From: Cognaticolwellia aestuarii
GTDB lineage: Bacteria > Pseudomonadota > Gammaproteobacteria > Enterobacterales > Alteromonadaceae
Reading direction: 5' to 3'
NCBI RefSeq assembly: GCF_002000025.1
Contig: NZ_MUZV01000009.1
Coordinates: forward strand, 1 to 64,000
Length of the DNA: 64,000 nt
Every line of letters begins with the position of its first letter. The first letter of the stretch is position 1. A program made the position numbers and the translations under genes. Positions 1 to 8,975 of the stretch are shown here, in pieces. A model generated the notes under the pieces. That model saw only the letters and a list, made by a program, of their open reading frames with translations. It was not told the origin of the DNA and searched no databases.

Positions 1-1209
1 GATGCCCCAACCCTGAATGCGGATAGTTTCAGCTTGAACGAAGACTTGAGCTTAACTAAGTTGGTGACTGACAGCGACCAATTACTGGCGAATGACAGTG
101 ATGTCGATGGTGATACTTTAACGGTCAATACAACGCCGTTAACTAATGTCAGTCATGGTAGCTTAGCGCTCAATAGTGATGGCTCGTTCAGTTATACCCC
201 CAATAGTAACTTCAATGGCGTTGACAGCTTCACCTATCAAGTCAGTGATGGCAATGGCGCAACAGCACAAGCTAATGTGGCATTAACCATTAATGCAACC
301 AATGATGCGCCTATTGCAGCACCCGATAGCTATAGCATTATGGGCAACTTAATGTTCAGCAAAATGATTACTGATAATGATCATTTACTTAGCAATGATA
401 GCGATCTCGATGGTGATACTTTAACGGTAAATACAACGCCGCTAACTAATGTCAGTCATGGTAGCTTAGTTCTTAATAGTGATGGCTCGTTCAGTTATAC
501 CCCGAATAATAACTTCAATGGCGTTGACAGCTTTACCTATCAAGTCAGTGATGGTAACGGTGCTACAGCACAAGCCGTTGTTACACTGACTATCAATTCG
601 ACGAACAACGCACCTGTTGCAGTCAATGATAGCTATAGTTTTGCCGAAGATTTCACGTGGATAAGACGTGTTACTGACGGCGATCAATTATTAAGTAATG
701 ATAGCGATGCTGATGGTGACACGTTGACGGTTAATACAACGCCGATAACTAATGTCAGCAATGGTAGCTTAACCCTTAATAGTGACGGAGCTTTTACCTA
801 TATCCCTAACAGTAACTATTTTGGCAATGACAGTTTTACTTATCAAATAAGTGATGGCAATGGTGGCACAGCACAAGCAACGGTAACTTTAATTGTTCAT
901 GCAATGAATGACCTTCCTGTTGCTGTTGCTGATAGCTATACCTTTGATGAAGATATTACCTTAACGAAGCTTCTTAGTGACGGAGATAGTTTACTCAGTA
1001 ATGATAATGATGTCGATGGCGATACCTTGAGCGTCAACACTTCCCCCATAGCTGGTGTCAGTAATGGTAATTTAACGTTAAATGCTGATGGCTCGTTCAC
1101 TTATATCCCTAACAGTGATTTTAACGGCACAGACAGTTTCAGCTATCAAGTTAGTGATGGTCAGGGGGGCTCAGCACAAGCGACGGTATCACTAACTATT
1201 CAGGCTGTG
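1..1209 (+). repeat. 303-bp in-frame tandem repeats, four units (first cut by window edge)
   Basis: Units begin at about -2, 301, 604 and 907, each exactly 303 bases (101 codons). Some blocks are nearly identical at DNA level, for example GGTGATACTTTAACGGT followed by AATACAACGCCG, recurring at about 110, 412 and 715. The high DNA identity implies recent duplication or gene conversion, and the array probably continues upstream. Confidence 0.9.
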
Positions 1210-3996
1210 AATGATGCACCAGTTGCCAGCGATCAAATATTTAGTGTTGATGAGAACAAAACTCATGGTGATGTTATTGGCACTATAGTCGCTAGTGATA
1301 AAGAAGCTAATGCACTGCAATATTCACTGACTTCGGGTGATACTGGCTTATTTGATATCAATTTAGCGACAGGGGTTTTGACCATAAGAGGTAATAACCC
1401 GCTAGATTATGAAACAGATACCCAACATATTGTTACAGTAACTATTACTGATGATGGCTCGCCAAACACAGCATCAACAGATATTAATGTAACCATTAAT
1501 ATTAATGATATCTCAGAGTCAGGTACTGTAAATGAGCTAGCAAGTTTTGGCCGTCCAATAATTGGCTCATTAGAACTAACCGGTATTAAAACTCAAGCGC
1601 AATTAACTGACTCTGCCACTCATGGTGGCAAAGTTTACTTTATTGGTAGTGTCGATAATATTGATAAAGATGTTTATATGGTGGCATACAACAGAGATGG
1701 TACGTTAGATACCACCTTTGGTAATGGCGGTAGCAAAAGTTATGATTTTGGTGATAACGAATATGGTAAGGCCATTATTAATAAGGCCGGTAACTACTAT
1801 CTTGCTTTTACTCGTGATGATGGCACCAATACTGAGATTTGTTTTATAAAAGTAGATAGTGATGCTGACTTAGTCAGTAGCTTCGGACGTGACGGTTTGG
1901 CTTGTACCAATGAAAAGTCACATTTATCAGTCAATGCTATGGTAAATAACGGTAATGATATTATCGCTGTCGGCAAAGTTCATGGTACTGACGATGACTT
2001 ATTAGTGCTGCAAATAGATAGCAACGGTGACTTTATTGATCATACGCCTGGCGATGTTACGGACTCTCCTCATCTTATTCATGATATCAGTGGCTCAGGC
2101 TTAGATGATGAAGGAATTGCATTATACAAATCAAATAATGATGATTTCCTGATCGCCGGAAATGTTGTTACTGTTAATGGCGATAAAGATATTTTTGCTT
2201 GGCTAATCGATGAACATGGTGCAGGGGTTGTAACATTTAACACAGGTAATGCACAATTTTATGATGTTAATGGCACTGATGATCTTATTTATGCAGTTGC
2301 GGGTAAAGAAGATGTAGGATTTACTGCGCACTTGGCTGGCTCTACGGTATTAGCCAGTGGAGCTAAAGAAGCATTGATCATCGCTATTGATGACACCGGT
2401 ATGCTTGCAAACCATTTCGGTGTTAATGGAATTGCCACTTATGATGTTGATGGTGACTCAGGAGGCGGTGACGGGTTTGCTGAGTTTAGTAGTATTGCGC
2501 TTGCTGGTGCTGAACTTTACTTGAGCGGCACTGTGTATGAAGGGGAAAGTAAACCATTTACTACACGTGTTATAGCGGCCGATGGCACAGTTGATAGCTC
2601 AAGCTACGGTGATATTAACGGTTATCAAAAAATAAATTATGCTGGAGATAATGCCTTTGCAGGCTCTATGACGTTAGATGATGATAACGTTATTTGGTTA
2701 CCTGGTTATGTAGAATCAGGTAGTGATAGCAAGATGATGATTAATGCCGTCGATGATGCGGGGCGTTTATGTAATCTTGGTTGTATAAACGACTTTTCCA
2801 ACAGTAAAGTCGTGTTGACTCACTCGAGTGTTGCCTCTGATGATACGGTTGCCGAGGTGATAAAAATACAACAAGGGCTTCAAAAAGATAAGTTTTTAGT
2901 GGTTTCAACTGCTGATAATGGCAGTGAGCAACATATAGTGATTACGAGGCTAACTGAAGCGGGTTTGCTTGATAGCAGTTTTGATAATGACGGACATAAA
3001 CAACTCAAAATAGGTACTAGCGCTGAAGTTAAAGGCATTTTTGAACTACTTGATGGTAAGTTTATTGTTTATGGTAGTGTAACCGAAAGCACAGGTGACA
3101 ATGGTTTTATTGCTCGTATTGATCATAATGGTTTATTTGACACCAGTTTCGCGAGCGATGGCATTTATACAACATCTGCCATTAACGCAATAGATATTCA
3201 TTTTAATCAAGTTAAAGTTGATAGTTTAAATAGGCTAGTGGCGGTTGGGAATCTCGAAAACGGTAGTACAAATGCTTTTGTTATGCGTTTAAACTCGGCA
3301 GGCGTTTTAGATAGCAGCTTTAATAACTCAACGACGCCTGGCTACATTCTTGGCGCTAATACCGATGATTATTTAGCGGTACTCATTGATGGTAGCGATA
3401 ACATTTATGCTGGTGGAAATAGAGATATTGGCGATAAAGACATGTTATTAGTGAAATATTTAGCTACAGGCGGCTTAGATTTAACCCTGAAAGGAACAGG
3501 TGAGTTGACGGTAGATGTTAATTCAGGTGTCGATGATAGTATAGAGTTTGTTGGCTTTGATAGTAATAATGCTCTCTATTTAGTTGGCAATAACTTAGCT
3601 GCAACAGAAAAAGTTGTTGTGATTAAAACATCCACCACAGGGGTATTAGATACTAGCTTCTCCACTGATGGTATTGCTGACTTCTTCTTATCACCGTTAA
3701 CAGATGACTCGCAAATGTTCAATGCAGCAATTGATAGTCATGACAATATTATCGTGGCTGGGTTCGGTGAAGTCCTCGGTACTAGAAAACACATGGTTGG
3801 ACGGGTAAAGTCTGATGGAACTTTAGATAACTCTTTCGATAGTAACGGTTATTTCATGCCATTAACTTGTCTTGGTGCTAGTCAGTTAAGTACGATTTTA
3901 TTACTAAACAACAGCTCTTACATTGTTGCTGGTCAATGCTATATCAATGGTACGTTTGGTCGTAATGTGGACATAAGCCACTTTCAGTTAAACTAA
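1..3996 (+). CDS. Large repeat-rich surface/secreted protein, 3' part (Ig/cadherin-like repeats plus delta-60 repeats)
   Basis: The reading frame is open to the first base of the window, and the first residues (DAPTLNAD) already match the repeat consensus, so the gene begins upstream; a TTG at 34 is not its real start. Residues encoded by 1-1209 are four repeats of exactly 101 residues, each opening with N-x-A/L-P and containing DSYS, SNDSDxDGDTL, and DSFTYQVSDGNG. This is the tandem-95/VCBS-like Ig fold seen in adhesins. Bases 1210-1515 encode a cadherin-like domain (ASDKEAN, DINLATG, DYE). The rest holds delta-60-type repeats, with many LDTTFGNGG and LDSSFDNDG motifs spaced roughly 50-60 residues apart, a pattern suggesting a beta-propeller-like fold. 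The abundant Asp suggests calcium binding. No C-terminal sorting or anchor helix is visible; the protein ends in HFQLN. Export route and ligand are unknown. It sits 22 bases before the signalling operon and could be cotranscribed with it. Confidence 0.85.
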   Translation, partial: DAPTLNADSFSLNEDLSLTKLVTDSDQLLANDSDVDGDTLTVNTTPLTNVSHGSLALNSDGSFSYTPNSNFNGVDSFTYQVSDGNGATAQANVALTINATNDAPIAAPDSYSIMGNLMFSKMITDNDHLLSNDSDLDGDTLTVNTTPLTNVSHGSLVLNSDGSFSYTPNNNFNGVDSFTYQVSDGNGATAQAVVTLTINSTNNAPVAVNDSYSFAEDFTWIRRVTDGDQLLSNDSDADGDTLTVNTTPITNVSNGSLTLNSDGAFTYIPNSNYFGNDSFTYQISDGNGGTAQATVTLIVHAMNDLPVAVADSYTFDEDITLTKLLSDGDSLLSNDNDVDGDTLSVNTSPIAGVSNGNLTLNADGSFTYIPNSDFNGTDSFSYQVSDGQGGSAQATVSLTIQAVNDAPVASDQIFSVDENKTHGDVIGTIVASDKEANALQYSLTSGDTGLFDINLATGVLTIRGNNPLDYETDTQHIVTVTITDDGSPNTASTDINVTININDISESGTVNELASFGRPIIGSLELTGIKTQAQLTDSATHGGKVYFIGSVDNIDKDVYMVAYNRDGTLDTTFGNGGSKSYDFGDNEYGKAIINKAGNYYLAFTRDDGTNTEICFIKVDSDADLVSSFGRDGLACTNEKSHLSVNAMVNNGNDIIAVGKVHGTDDDLLVLQIDSNGDFIDHTPGDVTDSPHLIHDISGSGLDDEGIALYKSNNDDFLIAGNVVTVNGDKDIFAWLIDEHGAGVVTFNTGNAQFYDVNGTDDLIYAVAGKEDVGFTAHLAGSTVLASGAKEALIIAIDDTGMLANHFGVNGIATYDVDGDSGGGDGFAEFSSIALAGAELYLSGTVYEGESKPFTTRVIAADGTVDSSSYGDINGYQKINYAGDNAFAGSMTLDDDNVIWLPGYVESGSDSKMMINAVDDAGRLCNLGCINDFSNSKVVLTHSSVASDDTVAEVIKIQQGLQKDKFLVVSTADNGSEQHIVITRLTEAGLLDSSFDNDGHKQLKIGTSAEVKGIFELLDGKFIVYGSVTESTGDNGFIARIDHNGLFDTSFASDGIYTTSAINAIDIHFNQVKVDSLNRLVAVGNLENGSTNAFVMRLNSAGVLDSSFNNSTTPGYILGANTDDYLAVLIDGSDNIYAGGNRDIGDKDMLLVKYLATGGLDLTLKGTGELTVDVNSGVDDSIEFVGFDSNNALYLVGNNLAATEKVVVIKTSTTGVLDTSFSTDGIADFFLSPLTDDSQMFNAAIDSHDNIIVAGFGEVLGTRKHMVGRVKSDGTLDNSFDSNGYFMPLTCLGASQLSTILLLNNSSYIVAGQCYINGTFGRNVDISHFQLN

Positions 3997-4018
3997 CCTT
4001 TCAATAAAAAGTGACTTT

Positions 4019-4873
4019 ATGAAAGTAGAATTTTACGGTGTCAGGGGATCTACGCCTACACCGGGTAGAAATACCGTACTATTTGGTGGTAATACCTCAT
4101 GTGTGTATATCTGGTTAGATAGCGGTCATGACGTTATTTTGGATGCAGGTACAGGTATTATCGCTTTAGGTGAGCGTTTAGTAAGAAAAACAAGTGATAT
4201 CAATATATTATTAACTCACAACCACTGGGATCATATTCAAGGCTTCCCATATTTTAAGCCTGTTTTTCAAGCGAAAAGAAATATAACAATTGTGCCTGGT
4301 GCGATTGAATATGCAGATAAAGACGCTATCCTCACACAAATGTCAGGCTCTAAACATCCAGTAAAGTACGAGCACTTACCTGCGGATATTCGCCTTGAAA
4401 CAAATATCGAAGTAATGAAAACCTTTAAAATACCTGGGTTTACGGTGCAAACACAAAAGTTAAACCACCCAGATGGTGGTAGCGCTTACTGCTTGACAGC
4501 AGAAGGAAAAAAAATCGCATATGTTACTGATAACGAATTAAATCCCCCCAATAAAGCGACAACAACTTGGCAGCAATGGCTAGACTTTATTGCTGATGCC
4601 GATATGTTGATTCATGATGCACAGTATATTGATGCAGATTTACCACTCAAGCTAGGTTGGGGGCATAGTACCTTTTTAGAGGTAGCAAAATTGGCCAACG
4701 AAGCTAACGTAAAAAACTTATATATTATTAGTCATGACCCTGCTCGTACAGATAAAGAGTTACTCCGTGAAGAAGCAAAACTTCAGGCTAAATATGGCGA
4801 TATTTTCAATGTCTACTGTGCTAGAGAAGGCACTGTTGTCGATTTAGCAAAGCCAATGAAAGCCATAAAATAG
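4019..4873 (+). CDS. MBL-fold metallohydrolase (PhnP/RNase Z-like subgroup)
   Basis: A 284-residue soluble protein with no signal peptide. It carries the zinc-binding signature THNHWDHIQG near residues 66-75, an N-terminal FYGVRGSTPTPG segment and GGNTSC, which are typical of the family that includes phosphoribosyl cyclic phosphodiesterase and class II-like cyclic nucleotide phosphodiesterase folds. Further metal ligands are plausible in LNHPDGGSAY, IHDAQY and WGHST. It starts at an ATG 22 bases after the preceding gene and ends with TAG directly abutting the ATG of the cyclase gene, so the two are surely cotranslated. The adjacency suggests that it hydrolyses a cyclic nucleotide or acts in the same signalling circuit, but that is inference; the substrate cannot be read from sequence. 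Confidence 0.85.
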   Translation: MKVEFYGVRGSTPTPGRNTVLFGGNTSCVYIWLDSGHDVILDAGTGIIALGERLVRKTSDINILLTHNHWDHIQGFPYFKPVFQAKRNITIVPGAIEYADKDAILTQMSGSKHPVKYEHLPADIRLETNIEVMKTFKIPGFTVQTQKLNHPDGGSAYCLTAEGKKIAYVTDNELNPPNKATTTWQQWLDFIADADMLIHDAQYIDADLPLKLGWGHSTFLEVAKLANEANVKNLYIISHDPARTDKELLREEAKLQAKYGDIFNVYCAREGTVVDLAKPMKAIK

Positions 4874-7090
4874 ATGACAACAACGCTACGTTCGAAAAGT
4901 TTTTTTATTGGTTTAGTAATCACGATATTAGTGATCGGCTTGAATTTTATCAACTTAGAGCATGTACAAAAATTATTGCAACGGGTTGAAGGGATTTTAT
5001 ACGACACGCGTTTACTGGCTACGCTACCTAATAATGCACGACAATTTGATGAACAAATTATTATTGTTGATATTGATGAAAAAAGTATGCGTGAGCAAGG
5101 TAGATACCCTTGGAGTCGCAGTAAAGTCAGTGATTTAGTAAAAAAACTGATGGATGCAGGTGTTGTTGTCATTGCATTTGATGTTTTCTTTTCTGAGCCA
5201 GAAAGCAACCCAGCTATGGTTATTTTAAATAATAATCAACATCTTCATACTCAAGCACGACAGCAAATAGCTGCACTCGAAGATTCGGTAAATTTCGATC
5301 AACAATTCGCCGACACGCTCACCCAGGCAGAGGTGGTGCTAGGCTTTTTATTTGATGATAGCGCTCAAACATCAGGGCAGTTACCTAATAATGTTATTAA
5401 TTGGCAAAGTTCAACTGAGTATCTATCTGACATTCCAAGCTTTGATAATGTGCTTGGCAATATTGAAACTTTACAATCAGCGGCTAGTGGCGCTGGGTTT
5501 ATTAATTCTGTACCCGAAAGCGATGGCTTCATAAGGAAAGCCTCTCTGGTGCTTAACTATCAAGGGCAATTATACCCGTCTCTCGCTTTGGAGGCGGCAC
5601 GTGTATACACTTTAGCGGATCGTATCTTGACTAAAAGTAAAGTCACGGCTAATACTTCGTGGTTACAAGGTTTGAGTTTCTCCAAGCACTTTATTCCCAC
5701 CGATGAAAAAGGCCAAATACTGATCCCATACAAAGGTAGGAAAAAAAGTTTTCCCTATGTTTCTGCAACCGATGTTCTAAATGATCGAACTCCTCATGAC
5801 GAGCTTGATGGTGCAGTGGTATTTATTGGTACATCGGCTTTAGGCTTAGCTGACTTAAGAACTACATCGGTAGGCGTACAATATCCCGGGGTTGAAATCC
5901 ATGCGAATGTTTTTGAAGCACTTATTCATCCTGAAATATTACCAATTGAACTCGATATTACCGTAGCGATACTCTTTACTTTATTGCTGTTAACTGGATT
6001 TTTATTAGCTATGTTAATGGCAAAGCAAGGGCCAATGAGAATTTTAGTTATTAGCCTAGTGAGTTTTATGGTGCATATTGGTGTTAACTGGTATTGTTGG
6101 ACTGTACTGAAAATTAGTTTACCTTTGTTTCAAATTTTATTACTGATAACGTTACTGACAACATATTATGGCGCCATTGGTTTTATTTCGGAAAACGCGA
6201 CCCGAAAGAAAATAAAAAGTATGTTCGATCAATATGTACCTCCGGCATATATTGAAAGATTAATTCGGTCAGCAAAAGGTGTTGAGTTAACACCCGAACG
6301 CCGAAAAATGTCAGTATTATTTGCCGATATTCGAAACTTTACCACCTTATCAGAACAATTTTCCCCTGAACAATTGAGTGACTTTCTAAAAGCGTATTTA
6401 ACCGAAGCAACGGCTATTATATTCGACAATAAAGGGACAATAGATAAATATGTTGGCGACATGATAATGGCACTATGGAATGCGCCCTTAGATGATGAAA
6501 ACCATGCGGAGCATGCCGTGGTCAGCGCCATGAAACTTATTGCATTAACGCATGATCTCAGTAAACGCTTTGCTTTAAAAGGCTGGCCTGCAATACGGGT
6601 CGGTATAGGTATTAGTTCTGGTGATATGGTGGTTGGCGATATGGGGTCTTCTTATCGTAAAGCTTATACTGTGCTTGGCGATGCCGTTAACTTAGGCGCA
6701 AGAATAGAGTCGTTAACCAAATATTATGGCGTCGATATCTTAGTTTCTCATCATACTTACCAAGATATTTTAAAAGTTGCTATTGTTGCGCGCAAAATAG
6801 ATCGAATCAAAGTTAAGGGTAAGTTAAATGCGGTTGAAATATATCAGCCGATAGGTTTCTCTCGTGATATCAACGAGCAAACTATGATTGATATACAGCT
6901 ACATGAAAAAGCAATGGAAAAGTACCTCTCAGGTAGTTGGCACGATGCTCGTAATTTGTTCCAGCAGTTAAAACAGTCTACCAATTTGTCAACAACCGTT
7001 TATAGTATATATCTAGAGCGTATAAATACTCTTATCGATAAAGTCGAATTAAAACATTGGGATGGTGTTTATAGCCATGAAACAAAGTAA
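4874..7090 (+). CDS. CHASE2-domain class III adenylate cyclase
   Basis: 738 residues. An N-terminal membrane helix (about 9-28) is followed by a periplasmic CHASE2 sensor domain (about 35-350), then three membrane helices (about 358-435) and a class III cyclase catalytic domain (about 475-650). Catalytic features are intact: metal-binding Asp485 in FADIRNFT and Asp529 in KYVGDMIMALWNAP, Lys525 as the adenine-selecting residue, and YTVLGDAVNLGARIE containing the partner Thr and the transition-state Arg. It should therefore make cAMP rather than cGMP. Topology places CHASE2 outside and the catalytic domain in the cytoplasm. There are no spare bases between the upstream MBL gene and this one, and 6 bases to the downstream HD-GYP gene, so this is one operon. 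The signal sensed by CHASE2 is unknown. Confidence 0.92.
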   Translation: MTTTLRSKSFFIGLVITILVIGLNFINLEHVQKLLQRVEGILYDTRLLATLPNNARQFDEQIIIVDIDEKSMREQGRYPWSRSKVSDLVKKLMDAGVVVIAFDVFFSEPESNPAMVILNNNQHLHTQARQQIAALEDSVNFDQQFADTLTQAEVVLGFLFDDSAQTSGQLPNNVINWQSSTEYLSDIPSFDNVLGNIETLQSAASGAGFINSVPESDGFIRKASLVLNYQGQLYPSLALEAARVYTLADRILTKSKVTANTSWLQGLSFSKHFIPTDEKGQILIPYKGRKKSFPYVSATDVLNDRTPHDELDGAVVFIGTSALGLADLRTTSVGVQYPGVEIHANVFEALIHPEILPIELDITVAILFTLLLLTGFLLAMLMAKQGPMRILVISLVSFMVHIGVNWYCWTVLKISLPLFQILLLITLLTTYYGAIGFISENATRKKIKSMFDQYVPPAYIERLIRSAKGVELTPERRKMSVLFADIRNFTTLSEQFSPEQLSDFLKAYLTEATAIIFDNKGTIDKYVGDMIMALWNAPLDDENHAEHAVVSAMKLIALTHDLSKRFALKGWPAIRVGIGISSGDMVVGDMGSSYRKAYTVLGDAVNLGARIESLTKYYGVDILVSHHTYQDILKVAIVARKIDRIKVKGKLNAVEIYQPIGFSRDINEQTMIDIQLHEKAMEKYLSGSWHDARNLFQQLKQSTNLSTTVYSIYLERINTLIDKVELKHWDGVYSHETK

Positions 7091-7096
7091 GTAATT

Positions 7097-8704
7097 ATGA
7101 AAAATAATCCTTCACAGCAAGCTGCTTTTGAACATTTATTACATATCACTATTCAGTTAAGTACAGAAAAAAACACTGATTTACTGATGGAAAAAATACT
7201 GCTCGCTGCCATCGAAGTTTCATATGCTGATGCGGGCTCTATTTATTTGGTTAACACTGAACAGGAAGTGGAGTTTCGTACGGTATACAACAAGAGTCTC
7301 AATTTACATCTTGGAGGGAGTTCGGGGGCTGAAATTCCTTTTTCAAGTATCCCGTTATTTATCGATAACCAGCCAAACCAGTCCGCTATCGTCGCTTATG
7401 CTGCAAATAACGGCGAAATCATTAATATTGATGATGTATACGAGCGACCTCCGTTTGACTTTAATGCAGCGAAAACTATGGATGCGAAAACAGGCTATCG
7501 CACTAAGTCTATGCTGACATTCCCTTTAAAAAATCATACCGATGATATTATTGGCGTTATTCAGTTGATTAATGCCATGGAAGAAGGGGAAGTTGTTAGC
7601 TTTTCTAAACAGGTTGAAGAGCAAATATTACCTTTTGCGTCATTAGGTGCTATTGCCCTGACAAATAAAGCCTTGATTCTAAATATGGAGCAATTGTTTG
7701 AGTCATTTGCCAAAACAATTGCCAAGGCAATAGATGCTAAATCTTCTCATACTGGCGGTCATTGTAAACGGGTTCCTGAACTCACATTAATGATTGCTGA
7801 TGCTGTAAGTGATTATAATGACGGGCCGCTTGCTTTGTTCAAGCTTTCTCCAGAAGAACGATATCAACTTAGCATTGCGGGTTGGTTACATGACTGTGGT
7901 AAAATCGCAACGCCTGATCATGTCATGGAAAAATCAAGAAAATTAGAAACAATTTTTGATAGAATTCACTACATCACTGCCAAGTTAGAAATTGCCAGTC
8001 GGGATATTGATCTGAAGTTTCAAGAACAAATCATTCAGGCATTGAAAAGTAATAAAACTATCAGAATAGAGCAGCTGGAGCGTGAAAGAACTGTTGCACA
8101 TCAGCAACTGAATTTAGATAAAGCTTTTTTGCAAAAAATTAACTATGGTGGTGAGTTCTTAACCGACGAACAAGAAAGTAATATTCGAGCGATTGCTGAA
8201 CGATATCAAGTGTCTATTGAGAATCAGCAACAGTCATTATTAACGGATGACGAGATCACAAACTTAAGTATCAAACGTGGTACTTTGAATAATGAAGAAA
8301 GAAAAATTATCCAAAAACATATGGATGTCACGTTAAATATCCTTGAGGCATTACCTTTTCCAAAACACTTAGCTAATGTTGCTGAATACGCTTTAGGCCA
8401 TCACGAAACGATGGATGGTAAAGGCTACCCTAGAGGCCTGGTAAAAGAGCAAATGTCAGTGCCTGCTAGGCTGATGGCATTGGCTGATATTTTTGAAGCC
8501 TTATCAGCAGCTGACCGACCCTATAAAAGTGCTAAACCGGTCAGTGAGTGCTTAAGTATTATGCGTAACATGGCAAAAAATAATCATATTGACGCCGATA
8601 TTTTTACTATTTTTGTCCGCTCTAAGGTTTATGAGCAGTATATTCACCGTTTTGCTGACCCTAAACAACTTGATGATTTTGATATAGAGGCGATATTAGC
8701 CTAA
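7097..8704 (+). CDS. GAF-HD-GYP protein, probable cyclic-di-GMP phosphodiesterase
   Basis: 535 residues, no membrane helix. An N-terminal GAF domain (about 10-190) is followed by an HD-GYP domain. The HD motif is HDCGK at 265-269 and the second motif HHETMDGKGYP begins at 435; both sets of metal and substrate residues are present, so catalytic activity on c-di-GMP is expected from the family. The two motifs are about 170 residues apart, against roughly 65 in standard HD-GYP domains. The extra 100 or so residues (about 285-395) are charged, rich in Glu, Gln and Lys, and probably helical or coiled-coil. The gene follows the cyclase by 6 bases and is the last gene before a strong terminator. Because the GAF domain could bind a cyclic nucleotide, the operon may couple cAMP to c-di-GMP turnover; this is inference. 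Confidence 0.9.
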   Translation: MKNNPSQQAAFEHLLHITIQLSTEKNTDLLMEKILLAAIEVSYADAGSIYLVNTEQEVEFRTVYNKSLNLHLGGSSGAEIPFSSIPLFIDNQPNQSAIVAYAANNGEIINIDDVYERPPFDFNAAKTMDAKTGYRTKSMLTFPLKNHTDDIIGVIQLINAMEEGEVVSFSKQVEEQILPFASLGAIALTNKALILNMEQLFESFAKTIAKAIDAKSSHTGGHCKRVPELTLMIADAVSDYNDGPLALFKLSPEERYQLSIAGWLHDCGKIATPDHVMEKSRKLETIFDRIHYITAKLEIASRDIDLKFQEQIIQALKSNKTIRIEQLERERTVAHQQLNLDKAFLQKINYGGEFLTDEQESNIRAIAERYQVSIENQQQSLLTDDEITNLSIKRGTLNNEERKIIQKHMDVTLNILEALPFPKHLANVAEYALGHHETMDGKGYPRGLVKEQMSVPARLMALADIFEALSAADRPYKSAKPVSECLSIMRNMAKNNHIDADIFTIFVRSKVYEQYIHRFADPKQLDDFDIEAILA

Positions 8705-8739
8705 ACAGAGTGTAGTTTGCTACTAATGCGCGTTAACAG

Positions 8740-8763
8740 AAAGCCACTGTCAGGTGGCTTTTT
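8740..8763 (+). terminator. Rho-independent terminator after the cyclase/HD-GYP operon
   Basis: Perfect 8-bp stem AAAGCCAC / GTGGCTTT with loop TGTCAG, running into a T tract. It lies 36 bases after the HD-GYP stop codon. Confidence 0.85.
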
Positions 8764-8777
8764 GATTTATACCCAAG

Positions 8778-8803
8778 CCACTTGAAAATGCAGTTTCAAG
8801 TGG
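8778..8803. repeat. Inverted repeat (hairpin), REP-like candidate
   Basis: Perfect 10-bp arms CCACTTGAAA / TTTCAAGTGG around ATGCAG, just after the terminator and sharing the core GCCAC/GTGG with it. It is not followed by a T run. It may be a second terminator arm or a dispersed intergenic palindrome; no other copy was noticed in the window. Confidence 0.55.
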
Positions 8804-8975
8804 TTTGGCTATATATTTTTCAGTTTAGTTTCAATAAATAAAATTCCGCACTATTTGCGTTTTTAAAATTTACGTAACTTGTTATGATAATTAACTGTTA
8901 TTTTTTCATCATTACGCTATGACAATAACTTTCTTTTATTAATCATTTAGTTATTAAGCATTCTAAGGTTTTTCT

